Origin: CANDYO01 sp964627795
GTDB taxonomy: Bacteria > Pseudomonadota > Alphaproteobacteria > Rickettsiales > CANDYO01
NCBI GenBank assembly: GCA_964627795.1
Contig: CAZVLF010000007.1
Location: 1 to 64,000 of the forward strand
Length of the DNA: 64,000 nucleotides
Direction: 5' to 3'
The translations under genes were made by a program, and so were the position numbers. Positions within the stretch are counted from its first letter, which is position 1. The number at the start of each line of letters is the position of its first letter. Positions 18,526-28,118 of the stretch are shown one piece after another. Below the pieces are notes generated by a model. That model did not search any database. It had not been told where the DNA came from and saw only the letters and a program-made list of their open reading frames with translations.

Positions 18526-19398
18526 ATGCATAATTCTCCTGCCATTGGTATATTATTTAAACTATTGAATTGCTTAATTTTTCCTACTTTAAGCATTTTA
18601 ATGCTTCACATCACTTCAAACAATTCTTTTTGGTTAGCATTTTTTCTACAAGTTTTTTTTGGAAGTTGCATAAGCTTATTTATTATTTTTTTGATGAAAA
18701 AAAACATATCTTACCAACTTACATCAAAAGATATTTTATACTACTCTCTTAGAGCTATAGTTAATATACTAGCTCTTAAACTCTGGATAACTGCTTTACT
18801 CTCATTAGGAATAAATGAAGCAACCGCTATCAGCTATACTGGGCCATTATGGGCTGCAATTATGGCAAGATTTTTTCTAAAAGAAAAACTTCATAAGCTT
18901 ATTGTTCTTATAATCTTCATTAACCTAATTGGAATGATAATTATCATCCAACCAAAATTAAGCCTCTCAAGTATAAGCAATCTTACATTTGCATTAGGGG
19001 CAATTATATTATGGTCACTTTATGAAGTTATTTGTAAAATTCAAACAAATAACCAGCATTTCATGATCCAAACCTTTATATTTATGGTATTTTCTTCCAT
19101 ATTTTTGCTTCCCAATGCTATTATAGAATGGCAAACTATTTCAATTAAAGATTATGGCTTAATTTTATTAAGCGCTTCATTAGCTGTTGCAAATATTACA
19201 GTAATTTTTATCGCCTACTCATTTGCTCCTATCACATCACTTGCACCATTTAGTTATGCCAGATTAATTTTCACTGTAATTATAACTACTATTTTAATGG
19301 ATCAAAATTATGAAATTAATAGCTTTATTGGCGCCATAATAATATTAGCATCTAATTCCTACTTGTTTCTTAAAAGCAAAACCCACTTAAGAGGTTAA
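18526..19398 (+). CDS. EamA-family (DMT) permease
   Basis: 290 residues with about ten hydrophobic segments and two EamA-like halves; conserved features such as EATAISYTGPLWAAIMARFFLKEKL and YSFAPITSLAPFSYARLIF are typical of drug/metabolite transporters. Related Rickettsiales proteins include S-adenosylmethionine importers (established), but the substrate here cannot be told from sequence. The following gene starts 2 nt after its stop and uses AGAGG inside the end of this gene as its ribosome site, so the two are co-transcribed. Confidence 0.85.
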   Translation: MHNSPAIGILFKLLNCLIFPTLSILMLHITSNNSFWLAFFLQVFFGSCISLFIIFLMKKNISYQLTSKDILYYSLRAIVNILALKLWITALLSLGINEATAISYTGPLWAAIMARFFLKEKLHKLIVLIIFINLIGMIIIIQPKLSLSSISNLTFALGAIILWSLYEVICKIQTNNQHFMIQTFIFMVFSSIFLLPNAIIEWQTISIKDYGLILLSASLAVANITVIFIAYSFAPITSLAPFSYARLIFTVIITTILMDQNYEINSFIGAIIILASNSYLFLKSKTHLRG

Positions 19399-19400
19399 TC

Positions 19401-22391
19401 ATGGCTGAAAATATATCTCAAAATTATATTATCTCAAAAATTTATAGCTTTAATTATGAGATTATACAATACCCTGTTATAGGGGCCACATTAGGAGCAA
19501 TGCACTGGGGACCTTGGGGTGGTGCGGCAGGATTGATAGCTGGAACTATTGATACTTATTTTATAGAGAAAAAATTATTACAACATCCATATTTAACTTA
19601 TGGCATTTTAGGAGCCACTGGATTTTTTCCCTTAGCAAATAGTATAAAAATTTCTCTTTTAAATAACAATAATGAAAAGAAAACTGAAACTCCAGTAGCT
19701 GAAGCAGTATCTCCTAGACCTAAAGGAGATATTCCTTTTGCCGATATAAAAATTGTTATGCCCATTAATCATAAACTAAAAAATATACCATCAAGCGAAA
19801 GTTTAGGAAGCAATATTGATGACCAAAGGGTGATATCTACTCGAAGATCTGCAGCAAAATTTCGATTAAAGCTAGCTTCACCTGATGATAATAAAAAATT
19901 AAATGATGATCAAAGTAGTATAACATCTACTTACAAAGGCGTTGATTTTAACTTACCAAATATTACTCCAGTTGAAGGTATAGGATTTATTATAGGACTT
20001 TTATATCCATTACTAAGTTCAAATATCCCACATTATCATCTAAAACATCTTAGTAATAGTATATTTGATGGATATATTCTTGCAAAGAGGCTTTCAAAGA
20101 GTGAATTAAAATATTTTCCTAACAATATGTGTTTTGATCTTTCTTGTATACTTTTAACTACATCATTATCATTAATTGATTCATTGATGATTTACTCTGG
20201 ATTATCCAGCAACTACTATTATTCACATTTTTTAAAAAGCTTTCTGCATTATGATAATATTATAAGCCTTGCTGATTTTGTTTTAGCTCGTCTTAAAATT
20301 GAGCATATCAATTCTATACTTAAATATATGCCTGATAAATATTCATCATTTATTATAGTTTATCCTATATTGGTTTACTTTGACTCTAAAGAAAAGCATG
20401 ACACCAAATATAAATTTGCTTTTCAAACGAATCTTGAAACATTAGAACAAGCATTAGCTAAAAAGATTTCTGAATATGAGATAACTAAAATATCAGATAA
20501 AATCTTTGTTACCACAACAGCCGTTCAATTTTTTATTAATCACTTTATGCTTAAAATGTATGAAGAGAAAAACTTAATTAATAATTTTTTTAATTATTTT
20601 AGCAAAAAAGATTATAGTAATATAGATTATGAAGAAAGAAGTAGAAGTCTACCATTTTTTAAAATATTGATTTCATATGGTTTATATAGTTTAAGCAGTT
20701 ATTTAGTCACTCCTTTTATTGCTATTTTTATTAGTAATGATGTTTATACTATATTTAGTAATTCCTATCAAAGTCTTTACAAGAATGATCATTTTGCAAT
20801 TAGTTTAGAAGATGGTATTTCAAGTAAAAATAAAGGAAATATAACTTACCTTACTTATTCGAATATGATGAAAGATTTACCCCAAGCAATTGATTACGAA
20901 ATAAAAAAGCTGACAGAGGTATCTAGCTCAACTGTTAGTGGAGTCTATGCATACATTAATATTATCTCTTTAGAAGATTACTATATAAATTATTATATAG
21001 AGTATTTTAAGCATTTTTATAGTTTTCTTGCTAACAAATTAAAAAGAAAAATAAATTATCATTATTTATGGACCCAAATAGAGTATAAAGAGTCAGAATG
21101 CCAAAAATATGAAGATTACCGAAATCATAATGCCAAGCAAATAGCTAAGATGACAGGTGAAAGCTCCTATATTTCTGAGCTAATAATAAGTTGTAAGACT
21201 ACATTATCCAAATTAAAATCTAAAAATAAATGTATGACCATATTTGGAGATTTCCTAGAAATAAATCTTCCTCTAATTATTATAAATATCATTATTCCCT
21301 ATTTAGGGTTAAAATATTTTACTGAAAACAGAAATATAAGGCACAACATATGGAAAATAATGCCCCTTGCGGGAACTTCACATAGAAATAATATTCCAAT
21401 TTTCTCGCCTTATAATAAAACATTTGTAGCAATAAGAAAAATAGATGAACTTATTGCTAAAATAGAAAAAAATACTGCTCCATTTTTAAAATTTAATGCA
21501 ATTAAGAGTAATTATAATTATTTTTGTCTTGAGGATTTTACTTTGCAAATTAAAGAAATAACTAAAATTCGAAATAAAGATGAGTTTTGTTTTTTTGGTA
21601 CTATTCATTTTAATGGAGAAAATCAAAGTGGAAAATCTAGTTTTTTAACTGCAATAATGCTAGCCGCAAATAATATTACAGAACCAAATGTGAAAATTTC
21701 TGGGATAGTTACATTTTATAATAGTAACGGTGCTATTCCTACTTTTATTTTAACTGATCAGCATTATGAGTTTCTTTCTGGATCCAATATTATAAACACT
21801 ATAACCTCCTCTACTGATTATAATAATCATATGGTTTTAAATTCAAATCTAACCCTAATTGAAGAACTTTTCACAGAATTAAATCTAAACTCTAGGTCTA
21901 GTGAAAATTATTCTTTTACAGATTTATTAAGAAGTACACCAAATTGGAGAAGTGAAAGTGGTGGAACAAAAAATAAAATTCTTCTAACAAAAACTATTTA
22001 TAAAGCTTTAGAATTTTTGAAAAGTAATAAAACCCTAGTTGTTGGATTAGATGAACTTATTCAGCATTTAGATACATCCTCTCAAACAAAGTTCTATAAA
22101 TTGTGTAAAAAATATTTTAATGGAGCTCAGTTAATTATTATAGATCACAAAGATGAAGAAAATGAAATATTTGATTCTGTAATTGAAATAAATAATAAAA
22201 CGCTAGTTTTAGCAAGCTTTAACTATAAAGCACAAGAAATATTAGAATATCATTCAACAAATCATAAAATATTAAATAGCACATTTACAGATTATGAAAG
22301 TAAATATGAGGAATATACTTGTTATAATATTCCTTTAGGAGAATATTTAGGTAATACTTGTGTAAATCAAATGCCGACATTATCGTCTTAG
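19401..22391 (+). CDS. giant membrane protein with C-terminal ABC-type ATPase (paralogue 1)
   Basis: 996 residues. Near the N terminus are Gly-rich membrane segments (about 25-60, YPVIGATLGAMHWGPWGGAA, and about 70-85). The middle (about 190-720) has several hydrophobic segments and a motif YPLLSSNIPHYH shared with the paralogue at 23171. Residues about 700-930 form an ABC ATPase: Walker A GENQSGKS at 739-746, a degenerate signature SESGGTKNK at 851-859 in place of LSGGQ, Walker B LVVGLDEL at 879-886, and IIIDHKDE as H-loop. The altered signature suggests weak or different ATPase activity. The fold may be an SbmA/YddA-like half transporter, but this is inference; function unknown. Confidence 0.75.
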   Translation: MAENISQNYIISKIYSFNYEIIQYPVIGATLGAMHWGPWGGAAGLIAGTIDTYFIEKKLLQHPYLTYGILGATGFFPLANSIKISLLNNNNEKKTETPVAEAVSPRPKGDIPFADIKIVMPINHKLKNIPSSESLGSNIDDQRVISTRRSAAKFRLKLASPDDNKKLNDDQSSITSTYKGVDFNLPNITPVEGIGFIIGLLYPLLSSNIPHYHLKHLSNSIFDGYILAKRLSKSELKYFPNNMCFDLSCILLTTSLSLIDSLMIYSGLSSNYYYSHFLKSFLHYDNIISLADFVLARLKIEHINSILKYMPDKYSSFIIVYPILVYFDSKEKHDTKYKFAFQTNLETLEQALAKKISEYEITKISDKIFVTTTAVQFFINHFMLKMYEEKNLINNFFNYFSKKDYSNIDYEERSRSLPFFKILISYGLYSLSSYLVTPFIAIFISNDVYTIFSNSYQSLYKNDHFAISLEDGISSKNKGNITYLTYSNMMKDLPQAIDYEIKKLTEVSSSTVSGVYAYINIISLEDYYINYYIEYFKHFYSFLANKLKRKINYHYLWTQIEYKESECQKYEDYRNHNAKQIAKMTGESSYISELIISCKTTLSKLKSKNKCMTIFGDFLEINLPLIIINIIIPYLGLKYFTENRNIRHNIWKIMPLAGTSHRNNIPIFSPYNKTFVAIRKIDELIAKIEKNTAPFLKFNAIKSNYNYFCLEDFTLQIKEITKIRNKDEFCFFGTIHFNGENQSGKSSFLTAIMLAANNITEPNVKISGIVTFYNSNGAIPTFILTDQHYEFLSGSNIINTITSSTDYNNHMVLNSNLTLIEELFTELNLNSRSSENYSFTDLLRSTPNWRSESGGTKNKILLTKTIYKALEFLKSNKTLVVGLDELIQHLDTSSQTKFYKLCKKYFNGAQLIIIDHKDEENEIFDSVIEINNKTLVLASFNYKAQEILEYHSTNHKILNSTFTDYESKYEEYTCYNIPLGEYLGNTCVNQMPTLSS

Positions 22392-22824
22392 ATGAAAGTT
22401 GGTCTAATATAGACATAGATACTCAGCCTATAGCTAAAAAATTAGTTAGCGAATATCTAGGTGCAAGAACAGTAATATTTATAGAACATCCAATAAAATT
22501 AGAAGATCCGTATGAACTCAATATATAGAATTGAAAATCAAACCTTTAAATAAGGTATATGTGAACCGAGAAGTCCATTTACCATCAGTTGCTCATTCCA
22601 GTCAAACTGAGCTCTTAAACCTAAATAGCTTATCTTCCGTTCAGAAAGAAGTTTATTATAGTAACCATGCAAGTTATTTTTAAAAGAAGAAAGCTTAAGT
22701 GAACAATGTTTTGTAGGAGAAGCTTATATTTAAAACGATCCTATAAAATTAAATGCCAACAATTATCAGGATTTTATAATAGCACCACAAATATTTTGTT
22801 TAGAAGATGTTAAATTATTATAAA
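22355..22824 (+). pseudogene. decayed C-terminal remains of another ABC-ATPase paralogue
   Basis: In a different frame from the gene before it, 22358-22528 reads KSNADIIVLDESWSNIDI and then IAKKLVSEY and TVIFIEHP, a close match to the Walker B and H-loop part of the protein at 23171-26524 (NADIVCLDESWAHMDIETQP). It is preceded by a stop and followed, after a stop, by RIENQTFK (compare IKNQTF) and a degenerate tail. Near 22795-22821 IFCLEDVKLL resembles the YFCLEDFTLQI stretch found just before Walker A in paralogue 1. So this stretch is the wreck of one or two further copies. Confidence 0.75.
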
Positions 22825-22861
22825 TATATAAGAAAATAATATTTTTTGTTTAAGTTTTTTT

Positions 22862-22889
22862 TTGACAATTAATTTTTTTTTTATATAGT
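22862..22889 (+). promoter_or_regulatory. promoter with poly-T spacer before paralogue 2
   Basis: TTGACA (22862-22867) and TATAGT (22884-22889), 16 nt apart, the spacer ending in ten T. A very similar block (TTGATA, T-run, TATAGT) stands before the decayed copy at 26862, so the element was duplicated with the genes. Confidence 0.6.
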
Positions 22890-22920
22890 GGCTTGGTAAT
22901 TTAACCTTTGGAGAAACATT

Positions 22921-23160
22921 GTGAATAATTCTCCTTATTTTACTAAAAGCACAAGCCATAAACTAAGCTATTTAAAGCTTGATTATTTTTTGCTTTTAAA
23001 CATATTGTCGCTTTTTTATAAAATTATTAAACTCAATAAGCTTATTTTAAAAAATTTTATTTTTAGTTTTTTTCATCCTTTATTCATAGAAATAAAGATA
23101 AAATTTTTCCCACTTAATCTCTTGAAGCTCCCTTTATTTTTAAATTCTTCGTATAATTAG
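22921..23160 (+). CDS. small hydrophobic protein or leader frame (uncertain)
   Basis: 79 codons from GTG 22921, with GGAGA 8 nt upstream, ending 10 nt before the likely start of paralogue 2. The product is very rich in Leu, Phe, Lys and Ile, with hydrophobic stretches (YFLLLNILSLFYKI, FIFSFFHPLF). No family recognised. Its first 12 bases after the start resemble those of the DMT permease gene (AATAATTCTCC versus ATAATTCTCCT), so it might be the relic of a duplicated permease, but the rest does not align convincingly. It could equally be a leader frame. Confidence 0.35.
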   Translation: MNNSPYFTKSTSHKLSYLKLDYFLLLNILSLFYKIIKLNKLILKNFIFSFFHPLFIEIKIKFFPLNLLKLPLFLNSSYN

Positions 23161-23170
23161 GATGTTATCT

Positions 23171-26100
23171 ATGAATTCATCACAAAATTTCACAACTAAT
23201 AATTATAATTATGAATATGTTATAAAATGTTATGGTGATTGTTTTTCAAAGAATATTAATGATTATATTTATGTACCTGTTAAAAAAAATTATGATTATA
23301 TAATTAGTAATATTAATTATAATTTTTTATTATACCCTATAATAGGATCTATGGTTGCTTATAAAGCGTATGGAGCAAAAGGTTTAGTTATTGGTTTTAC
23401 TGCTGGGGTGATTGACTATTTTGCTATAGAAAGTGGATTTCCAAAACCATTCTTAACTTTGGCTTTATGTGGCGCACTTTATCTATCTCCACTAAAAGAT
23501 TATGATATTCAATTTAATAGTGAAAATGGACATGCAGTTCAAAGATCTAGGAGTGGAACTCCTTGTACTTTAAAGAATGTGGAAAATGAATTATCAACAA
23601 CCGTCTCACAATCATCAGAATTTGATGACGTTATAACTCCAAAACCATTATATGAGAAATCTTTTTTTGTAGAGACCCCAACTCCAAAAGCATATGGGTA
23701 TCAACAAAATCATATGAATAATAACGCCCAAAAAGGTAAAGAAAAAGAAGATTTTTATTCTTTTAAATCAATTTATCAAGAGGAATTAAAAGAAGACTCA
23801 AAAGATAACGTTTCTTCTTTAGAAGGCAACGTATTTGACCTTTACAGCAGACTAAATAATTTTTCTTTTCAAAAGAACCATTATAAATTTGCAATAGATT
23901 TAATAGGAGCTTTAACAGGAGCATTCTACCCTACTATTAATTCTAATATCCCGCATCATCATATAGAAACTATTTTTAGCAGCTTATTTACTGGCCTTGT
24001 ATTATCGAAACAATCATCCCAGATAATAAATTCATTAAATTTTCCTGAGCATACAGGATTATTAAAGCATTTAGTTGAAAATTTAGATAAGTATAGCATT
24101 TTAGGAAACTCTTTTATTTCATCAATTGAATGTGGAATTATTTCTTTGGGTTTTTATAAGCGATATTATGTATCAACTTTTTTAAAACTTTTTTCTTATA
24201 CAAACACTTTTTTTAAAGGATTTTCCTTTTTAGCTCAACGAAGTGGATTAGATAAAAATTTTCTCCCTTTTTTAAATAATTATATTAACTTAAATAGCGT
24301 ACCAAATTTTTTACTTACTCCATTTACTCTCAACATAATTTTTCCCTCCCTTATAAGCTTATCTTTGATGTATGGATATGAGAATTTAGGTGCATATAAA
24401 CCTAATTATAAATTTATTTACCAAAATATATTAGATAAGTTTAATAATACTTTAACCGTTATTATCCCTGATGAGAGGGAAAAAAATAAATTATTAGATC
24501 AAGTTCTTATTACTTTCATCGGCATTCAACTTTTTTCAGCTCATTCTACACTTTCATTAATTGAAAAAAGAACTCAAATTAACCACTTTTTTTCTAGTGT
24601 TGCTGCTGGCGCTCCTAATATACAAAGTCTTTTCACACAGGCTAAAAAAATTCCTAGTTCATTATTGGAATTAACTGCTGATATAATAAAGAACAATTTA
24701 GATGAAATGGAAAAAGGAAACAAATTTGTTGAATTAATTAATAATAACCCTGAGTATAAATCAGAGCTCAGCAATTTCTTCCTTAAACTTGGTAAAGCTA
24801 TTACGCATAATAGTGAGTACGAACAAAAATTTAAGTCTCTTCCAATATTTGAAATATTGTTCCCATTTGGAGCCTTTATTATAAGCAATTTTTTTATATA
24901 TTCTCAAGTTAAAGATTTCTTTGTAAACAAAATTAATAATATATTTAGTGGCTTTTATTTAGAAAAACTAAAAAACAATAACGTAAATATCTATTTAAAA
25001 AGCAAAAATCTTGATTCTATTATTCCCCATAATATCAGAGATTTTATTGATCAAGGAATAGGACACTTATCTGAAATATTAATTTTTAATATCAACGGAG
25101 GCTATTCATCTGTTAAACTTATTTCCCTAGGAGCAGGAACAAATTACTATTTTGAATTCTTTAATTTAGCCTATAATAGTTTGGTTGGTATATTTCTTGG
25201 CAATACAACATATTCTTCTTTGCAAGTAGAGCTAGAAGATGAAAAATCCAAGCAAGATCAATTAATAAACTATAGCGTTGACCTCTCCATTCAAATTGCT
25301 GCTTTAGAAGAGAGAGATTTTGTATCTCAAGCATTAAAAGTAATTCAAGAAAAAAAGATTAGCTTAGAAGAAAAAGAGTTGCTGCATACTTCCTCCATTC
25401 ATGGTTTAACGGCAGCTTACCATCAAATTTTATCCAACATAATAGTACCTTATCTTGGAATGAGTTTTTTCAATCAAATTGATGGAATTGGCTACAATAT
25501 ATGGAATATAATGTCTCTTTCAGGAACAGTTATAAACTTATATCCTTTAACTAGCAATAAAATGTTTCAATTATATCAATTTGAAAAATCATACTTAATA
25601 ATGAATAAATTAAAGAGTTTAATTACAGAAGCAGAAGCTATTATTCCCTTTTCTTCCTGCGAAATAAAAACTATTAAAAGTGAAAATGACTATTTTTGCA
25701 TTAGTAATTTTAATTTCAAAATTAAGAATGAAACAAAAATTTTTAATGAAGATTTTTGCTTTAAAAGCAAAAAAATTGCTATACATGGAAAAAATGGTAG
25801 TGGAAAAACAACCTTCCTGGTAGCTATTAAAAGTATTTTAGATAAAATTATCTTTCCAGATATTGAAATTTCAGGGAACATTACATTTTATAATAAAAAC
25901 GGAAAAGCACCAAAAATCTTAATAAGCTCTCCAAAAAATAGTAATTTTATTTCTGGAAGATCGCTTCTAGAAATTATAACCTCAAATATATATGATGAAT
26001 CGGATAAGATCTCTAAGGATAGTCTAGCGTTAATAAAAAATATTTTAACGCGCTTAGAGTTTAATAATTTTACCAACCTGAAAGAAGAAGATGTTTTAAA

Positions 26101-26524
26101 AGTTTTAGAAAGCAAGGGTGATTGGAATGGCTTAAGTGACGGTGAAAAAGAAAAAATCATGCTTGCTAGAATAATTTATAAATCCTTGCTTGTAAATGCT
26201 GATATAGTATGTTTAGATGAAAGTTGGGCACATATGGATATTGAAACTCAACCTATTGCTAAAGAGTTAGTTGACGAATTTCTAGTAAATAAAACAGTAG
26301 TGATTATAGAGCATTCTCATAAAAAATACCCCTCTTATGCATTACATATAATTAAAAATCAAACATTTATTGAATCTCCTAACAACCAAGAATCATCTCA
26401 CTTATTTCACTCTCAAACTTCTTTCTTACCTTCATATAACTCTACTGTTGAAGAAAAAAATGAATGCCATAATTCAGAACTTTTAGGAGAAAATAATTTT
26501 AATGAAGTTTGTCTTATTAATTAA
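23171..26524 (+). CDS. giant membrane protein with C-terminal ABC-type ATPase (paralogue 2)
   Basis: 1117 residues from ATG 23171, which has AGGA 8 nt upstream; ATG 23162 in the same frame is an alternative. The plan matches the protein at 19401: an N-terminal Gly-rich membrane pair (YPIIGSMVAYKAYGAKG, FLTLALCGALYLSPLKDY), a variable linker, a conserved YPTINSNIPHHH segment, more hydrophobic segments, then an ABC ATPase with Walker A GKNGSGKT (about 873-880), signature LSDGEKEKI (about 988-996) and Walker B VCLDES (Asp1016, Glu1017), and IIEHSH as H-loop. Unlike paralogue 1 its ATPase motifs are intact. Substrate and function unknown; an SbmA/ABCD-like transporter is one possibility. Confidence 0.8.
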   Translation: MNSSQNFTTNNYNYEYVIKCYGDCFSKNINDYIYVPVKKNYDYIISNINYNFLLYPIIGSMVAYKAYGAKGLVIGFTAGVIDYFAIESGFPKPFLTLALCGALYLSPLKDYDIQFNSENGHAVQRSRSGTPCTLKNVENELSTTVSQSSEFDDVITPKPLYEKSFFVETPTPKAYGYQQNHMNNNAQKGKEKEDFYSFKSIYQEELKEDSKDNVSSLEGNVFDLYSRLNNFSFQKNHYKFAIDLIGALTGAFYPTINSNIPHHHIETIFSSLFTGLVLSKQSSQIINSLNFPEHTGLLKHLVENLDKYSILGNSFISSIECGIISLGFYKRYYVSTFLKLFSYTNTFFKGFSFLAQRSGLDKNFLPFLNNYINLNSVPNFLLTPFTLNIIFPSLISLSLMYGYENLGAYKPNYKFIYQNILDKFNNTLTVIIPDEREKNKLLDQVLITFIGIQLFSAHSTLSLIEKRTQINHFFSSVAAGAPNIQSLFTQAKKIPSSLLELTADIIKNNLDEMEKGNKFVELINNNPEYKSELSNFFLKLGKAITHNSEYEQKFKSLPIFEILFPFGAFIISNFFIYSQVKDFFVNKINNIFSGFYLEKLKNNNVNIYLKSKNLDSIIPHNIRDFIDQGIGHLSEILIFNINGGYSSVKLISLGAGTNYYFEFFNLAYNSLVGIFLGNTTYSSLQVELEDEKSKQDQLINYSVDLSIQIAALEERDFVSQALKVIQEKKISLEEKELLHTSSIHGLTAAYHQILSNIIVPYLGMSFFNQIDGIGYNIWNIMSLSGTVINLYPLTSNKMFQLYQFEKSYLIMNKLKSLITEAEAIIPFSSCEIKTIKSENDYFCISNFNFKIKNETKIFNEDFCFKSKKIAIHGKNGSGKTTFLVAIKSILDKIIFPDIEISGNITFYNKNGKAPKILISSPKNSNFISGRSLLEIITSNIYDESDKISKDSLALIKNILTRLEFNNFTNLKEEDVLKVLESKGDWNGLSDGEKEKIMLARIIYKSLLVNADIVCLDESWAHMDIETQPIAKELVDEFLVNKTVVIIEHSHKKYPSYALHIIKNQTFIESPNNQESSHLFHSQTSFLPSYNSTVEEKNECHNSELLGENNFNEVCLIN

Positions 26525-26671
26525 AATAGGATTCAAATTTTATTATATAAGGATTTTTATTCAAAAGACGGTTAATTTAATTAATATTATTAAAACTATA
26601 TTTAATAAAAAACTACTAAGTATAAAATATTCATTTTTTAATAAAAAAAATTACACAATTAATTAAATTTT
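26525..26671 (+). other. AT-rich gap after paralogue 2
   Basis: No gene, RNA or clear hairpin is seen. The whole gap to the next relic (26525-26861) is about 340 nt and holds only the promoter-like block described separately and unremarkable AT-rich sequence. Confidence 0.5.
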
Positions 26672-26700
26672 TTGATATCTTATTTTTTTTTTAATATAGT
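26672..26700 (+). promoter_or_regulatory. duplicated poly-T-spacer promoter before a decayed paralogue
   Basis: TTGATA (26672-26677) and TATAGT (26695-26700) with a 17-nt spacer that holds ten T, closely like the block at 22862-22889. It stands about 160 nt before the broken gene at 26862. Confidence 0.5.
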
Positions 26701-26861
26701 GTCCAGTAAAATAAGGTGCTAGCTAAAGATGCATTATTTTAATCTAATTTTAATTTCAGGAATTTTTGTTAAGCAAGCTAGCTATAATACATCTGTAAAA
26801 TAAGATTCATCCAGAGATTTCCATTTTTATTTAAGAAACACCCTATTCAGGTAGAATTAAT

Positions 26862-27150
26862 ATGTCAAAAGAAGATAAAATAGAATTTTATGCTATTGAT
26901 CACTATATTTTAGAAAGTTACGATTTCTTGATTTATCCTTCAATAGGCTACTCTTGGATATACATTAGGAGGTCCTATTAGTCCTTTTATAGGAGGAGTA
27001 GCAGGATTATTAGATAGTATTGCTATAAAATATAAATACTACCAAACCCTTTATTTTACTTATGGTATGCTTGGCGCATTTCTCACTTCACCTTTAAAAA
27101 ATTATCAAATAGCAATTATTATTAGAGAGAAAATAGAATCATTTGGTTAA
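26862..27150 (+). pseudogene. truncated, frameshifted N-terminal copy of the ABC-ATPase paralogue family
   Basis: From ATG 26862 the frame reads 39 residues (ending ...DFLIYPSIGYSW then a stop). In the next frame the homology goes on: GYTLGGPISPFIGGVAGLLD, then YFTYGMLGAFLTSPLKNY, ending at TAA 27150. Both parts match the N terminus of the proteins at 19401 (YPVIGATLGA, LTYGILGATGFFPL) and 23171 (YPIIGS, LSPLKDY). A one-base shift near 26955 breaks the frame and everything after residue about 95 of the family, including the ATPase, is missing. Confidence 0.85.
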
Positions 27151-27169
27151 TAGATATTTTCCAGCAATC

Positions 27170-27209
27170 ATGGCTTCATAAGGATTAAAAACACAATTTA
27201 TGAAGCCAT
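27170..27209. repeat. 11-bp perfect inverted repeat
   Basis: ATGGCTTCATA (27170-27180) and TATGAAGCCAT (27199-27209) around an 18-nt spacer, between the decayed gene and the 3' end of pstB. No T-run follows on either strand, so it is not a typical terminator; it may be a bidirectional mRNA 3' structure or a protein-binding dyad. Nothing else is seen up to 27349. Confidence 0.6.
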
Positions 27210-27349
27210 ATTACTAAACTATAAATTTAAATTTATTTGTTAAGTCTCAGGCTTATTTACTCCAATTACCACCTTTTTGTATTTACAAGAACAATTATAA
27301 AACATAAAAGTTAAAAATATATTAAAATTCACTTTATTTCAGAAAATAA

Positions 27350-28117
27350 TTAACCAAATCTACCTGTTATATAATCTAAGGTTTTATGAGAGCTAGGATT
27401 AGTAAAGATTTGCTCTGTTTTCCCATACTCAATAACCCTTCCCATGTGAAAAAAAGCAGTATACTTTGAAATTCTTGCTGCTTGCTGCATAGAGTGAGTT
27501 ACAACAATAATAGTATATTGATCTTTAAGATCATCAATAAGAGACTCTATTTTTGCTGTAGTAATTGGATCTAGAGCAGAGCATGGTTCATCCATTAAAA
27601 TCACATCAGGGTTGATTGATATTGCTCTTGCAATACAAAGTCTTTGTTGTTGTCCGCCTGATAATGAAGTTGCAACACTATCTAAACGATCCTTAACTTC
27701 GTCAAACAATCCAGCTTTAGTTAAGCTTTCTTCAACTATTCGGTCTTTTTCCTGTTTAGTTCTAGCTATACCGTGAATTACTGGAGCATATATTATATTA
27801 TCATAAATAGATTTTGGAAAAGGATTAGGCTTTTGAAACACCATCCCAACTGTTGTTCTAAGTTTAACAACGTCTATTGAACGATCATTTATATCTCTTC
27901 CATCAATTAATAATCTTCCTTCTACCCTACAATCAGGTATAGTATCATTCATCCTATTAATACATCTTAAGAAAGATGATTTCCCACAACCTGATGGCCC
28001 AATAAAAGCAGTAACCTTATTTTTATATATATCCATATTTATATCAAATAAGGCTTGTTTATTTTTGTAATAAAGATCTAAGTTCTTTGCACTAATTTTA
28101 ACTAGATTACTATTCAT
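27350..28117 (-). CDS. pstB: phosphate ABC transporter ATP-binding protein PstB
   Basis: ATPase that drives high-affinity phosphate uptake through PstCA. 255 residues from ATG 28117; a second in-frame ATG at 28135 would overlap pstA, and the shorter start is nearer the family norm. Seen: Walker A GPSGCGKSS, Q-loop GMVFQKPNPFPKSIYDN (typical of PstB), signature LSGGQQQRLCIARAI, Walker B VILMDEPCSALDP and H-loop VVTHSMQQA. Third gene of pstC-pstA-pstB. Confidence 0.96.
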   Translation of the reverse strand: MNSNLVKISAKNLDLYYKNKQALFDINMDIYKNKVTAFIGPSGCGKSSFLRCINRMNDTIPDCRVEGRLLIDGRDINDRSIDVVKLRTTVGMVFQKPNPFPKSIYDNIIYAPVIHGIARTKQEKDRIVEESLTKAGLFDEVKDRLDSVATSLSGGQQQRLCIARAISINPDVILMDEPCSALDPITTAKIESLIDDLKDQYTIIVVTHSMQQAARISKYTAFFHMGRVIEYGKTEQIFTNPSSHKTLDYITGRFG

Positions 28118-28118
28118 A

